Assembly: GCA_014706385.1 (NCBI GenBank)
Contig: JACGZH010000002.1
Location: 310,001-374,000, forward strand
Reading direction: 5' to 3'
DNA length: 64,000 bases
Source: Phaffia rhodozyma
Lineage: Eukaryota > Basidiomycota > Tremellomycetes > Cystofilobasidiales > Mrakiaceae
A model generated the notes under the pieces. The model ran no database searches and had not been told where the DNA came from. It was given only the letters and a program-made list of their open reading frames with translations. The position numbers and the translations under genes are program-made. Below are positions 62,971-64,000 of the stretch, one piece after another. Every line of letters starts with the position of its first letter. Within the stretch, counting starts at the first letter, position 1.

Positions 62971-64000
62971 ATGATCAACTCCCCAGCTACCACCTCATTC
63001 AACGACGTCCATACCAAACATACACTCACAAACATGGCCGCTTCTGCTCTAGTCTTGCCTCCGTTCGAGACCGTGTCCAATCTTTCAGACCAATGTGACA
63101 TGCCAACTCCGTCGTACTTGCCGACCCCTCCCTCGTTCGCTTGCTCTCCCAACCCCCAAGTAAAGGCTCTGCCTAGGGTGGACATCCCTTTCGTTCACCA
63201 AGGATCGACCGAAAAAGTCATGCAGGCTAGGATCACCGAGCTCACCAACGCAATGGAAGACGAGGATGCATTCTTCGTCAGCGATCTCGGTGAAGTCTAT
63301 AAAGCCTTGATGAGCTGGCGGAGATGCCTGACGAGGGTCGAGCCTTTCTATGGTATGTTCCTTTCCTCCTTTCTATTCTATAAAGTCGAAATGTTTTTCC
63401 AACCTCTTTCTTTCTCCTCTCTCCCAAAATAAAAAATAAAAAATTACACGCACATATATAGCCGTCAAATGCAACCCAGATCCTGCCGTCCTTCACTTGC
63501 TTTCTCTCTGTGGCACCGGCTTCGATTGTGCGTCCCAGGCGGAGATCATGAGCGTACTTTCCCTTCCGGTCCCGGCTTCGCCCAGTAAGATCATCTTTGC
63601 GAACCCATGCAAGCCGACGTCGTTCATCCGTGCCGCCCGATCGTTCGGGGTTGACATGATGACGTTCGATAATGCGGATGAGCTTCTCAAGATCTCGAAG
63701 CTCTACCCTACCGCAAAGCTGGTGCTCCGGTTGTTGACCGACGACTCCAAGTCTCTCTGCAGATTGGGCCTCAAGTTCGGAGCGCCAGTGGAGACCTGCG
63801 AGGGTTTGCTCGAGCTTGCCTCTCGTCTCGGTCTAGACGTCATCGGTGTTTCTTTCCATGTCGGTTCCGGTTGCAAGGACCCTCAGATGTTTGAGGACGC
63901 CTGTGAACGAGCTCGAAGAGTGTTTGACCTAGGTGTCCAGTTCGGATACCGATTCGGTCTACTCGACATTGGCGGTGGATTCGAAAAGGAATACTTTGAA
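62971..64000 (+). CDS. SPE1: Ornithine decarboxylase (3' end outside window)
   Basis: Two exons visible: 62971-63352 and 63462 to the window edge. The enzyme makes putrescine from ornithine, the first committed step to polyamines, using pyridoxal phosphate. The PLP lysine lies in AVKCNPDPAVLHLL, with the A codon split by the intron. Then come GTGFDCASQAEI, IIFANPCKP, MMTFDNADELLKI, LVLRLLTDDS, the PLP-stacking His in VIGVSFHVGSGC, and the glycine-rich LLDIGGGFE. The start may be the ATG at 62971 or the later in-frame ATG at 63034, both before the conserved region. The long pyrimidine-rich leader with upstream ATGs is in keeping with translational control of this enzyme in other eukaryotes. 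Confidence 0.95.

Overview
This window is nuclear genomic DNA of an intron-dense basidiomycete yeast. The genes carry many introns of about 60-150 bases with GT(A/G)AG-type donors, several coding exons are only 3-30 bases long, and intergenic spaces are short. Arginine in the highly expressed genes is written almost only as CGA. Together this resembles Phaffia/Xanthophyllomyces (Cystofilobasidiales); the genus is an inference from style and was not tested by a search. All splice models come from reading splice sites and reading frame by eye. In most genes the summed exons give a whole number of codons and a protein of the length usual for the family.

Layout, left to right: a partial mitochondrial-type RRM protein (-); eIF1/SUI1 (-); tRNase Z TRZ1 (+); rRNA-processing FYV7 (-), divergent from SWC4/DMAP1 (+); a giant unrecognised Ser/Pro-rich protein (-); ribosomal protein RPS4 (+); a RING-PH-vWA protein resembling the Ste5/Far1 mating scaffolds (-); triosephosphate isomerase TPI1 (-); the 53-exon lipid-transfer gene VPS13 (+); the ABCG-type transporter ADP1 (+); NEDD8/RUB1 (+), tail-to-tail with the cullin-like APC2 (-); an importin-13-like karyopherin (+); the PIN-domain rRNA endonuclease FCF1 (-); proteasome ATPase RPT1 (+); and a partial ornithine decarboxylase SPE1 (+) running off the right edge.

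These are housekeeping genes and do not form one pathway. Loose themes are ribosome production (FYV7, FCF1, RPS4, eIF1), ubiquitin-type proteolysis (RUB1, APC2, RPT1) and membrane or nuclear traffic (VPS13, ADP1, importin). I found no transposon, rRNA, tRNA, CRISPR array or secondary-metabolite cluster, and no clear evidence of a wholly new multi-gene system. The points most worth following are the RING-PH-vWA scaffold candidate, the unrecognised 1571-residue protein, the CGA codon preference, the poor start context of eIF1, the apparently missing C-terminal domain of APC2, and unusual splicing features (GC-AG introns, AAG acceptors, a 12-base internal microexon, and a (CA)n microsatellite forming a 3' splice site).
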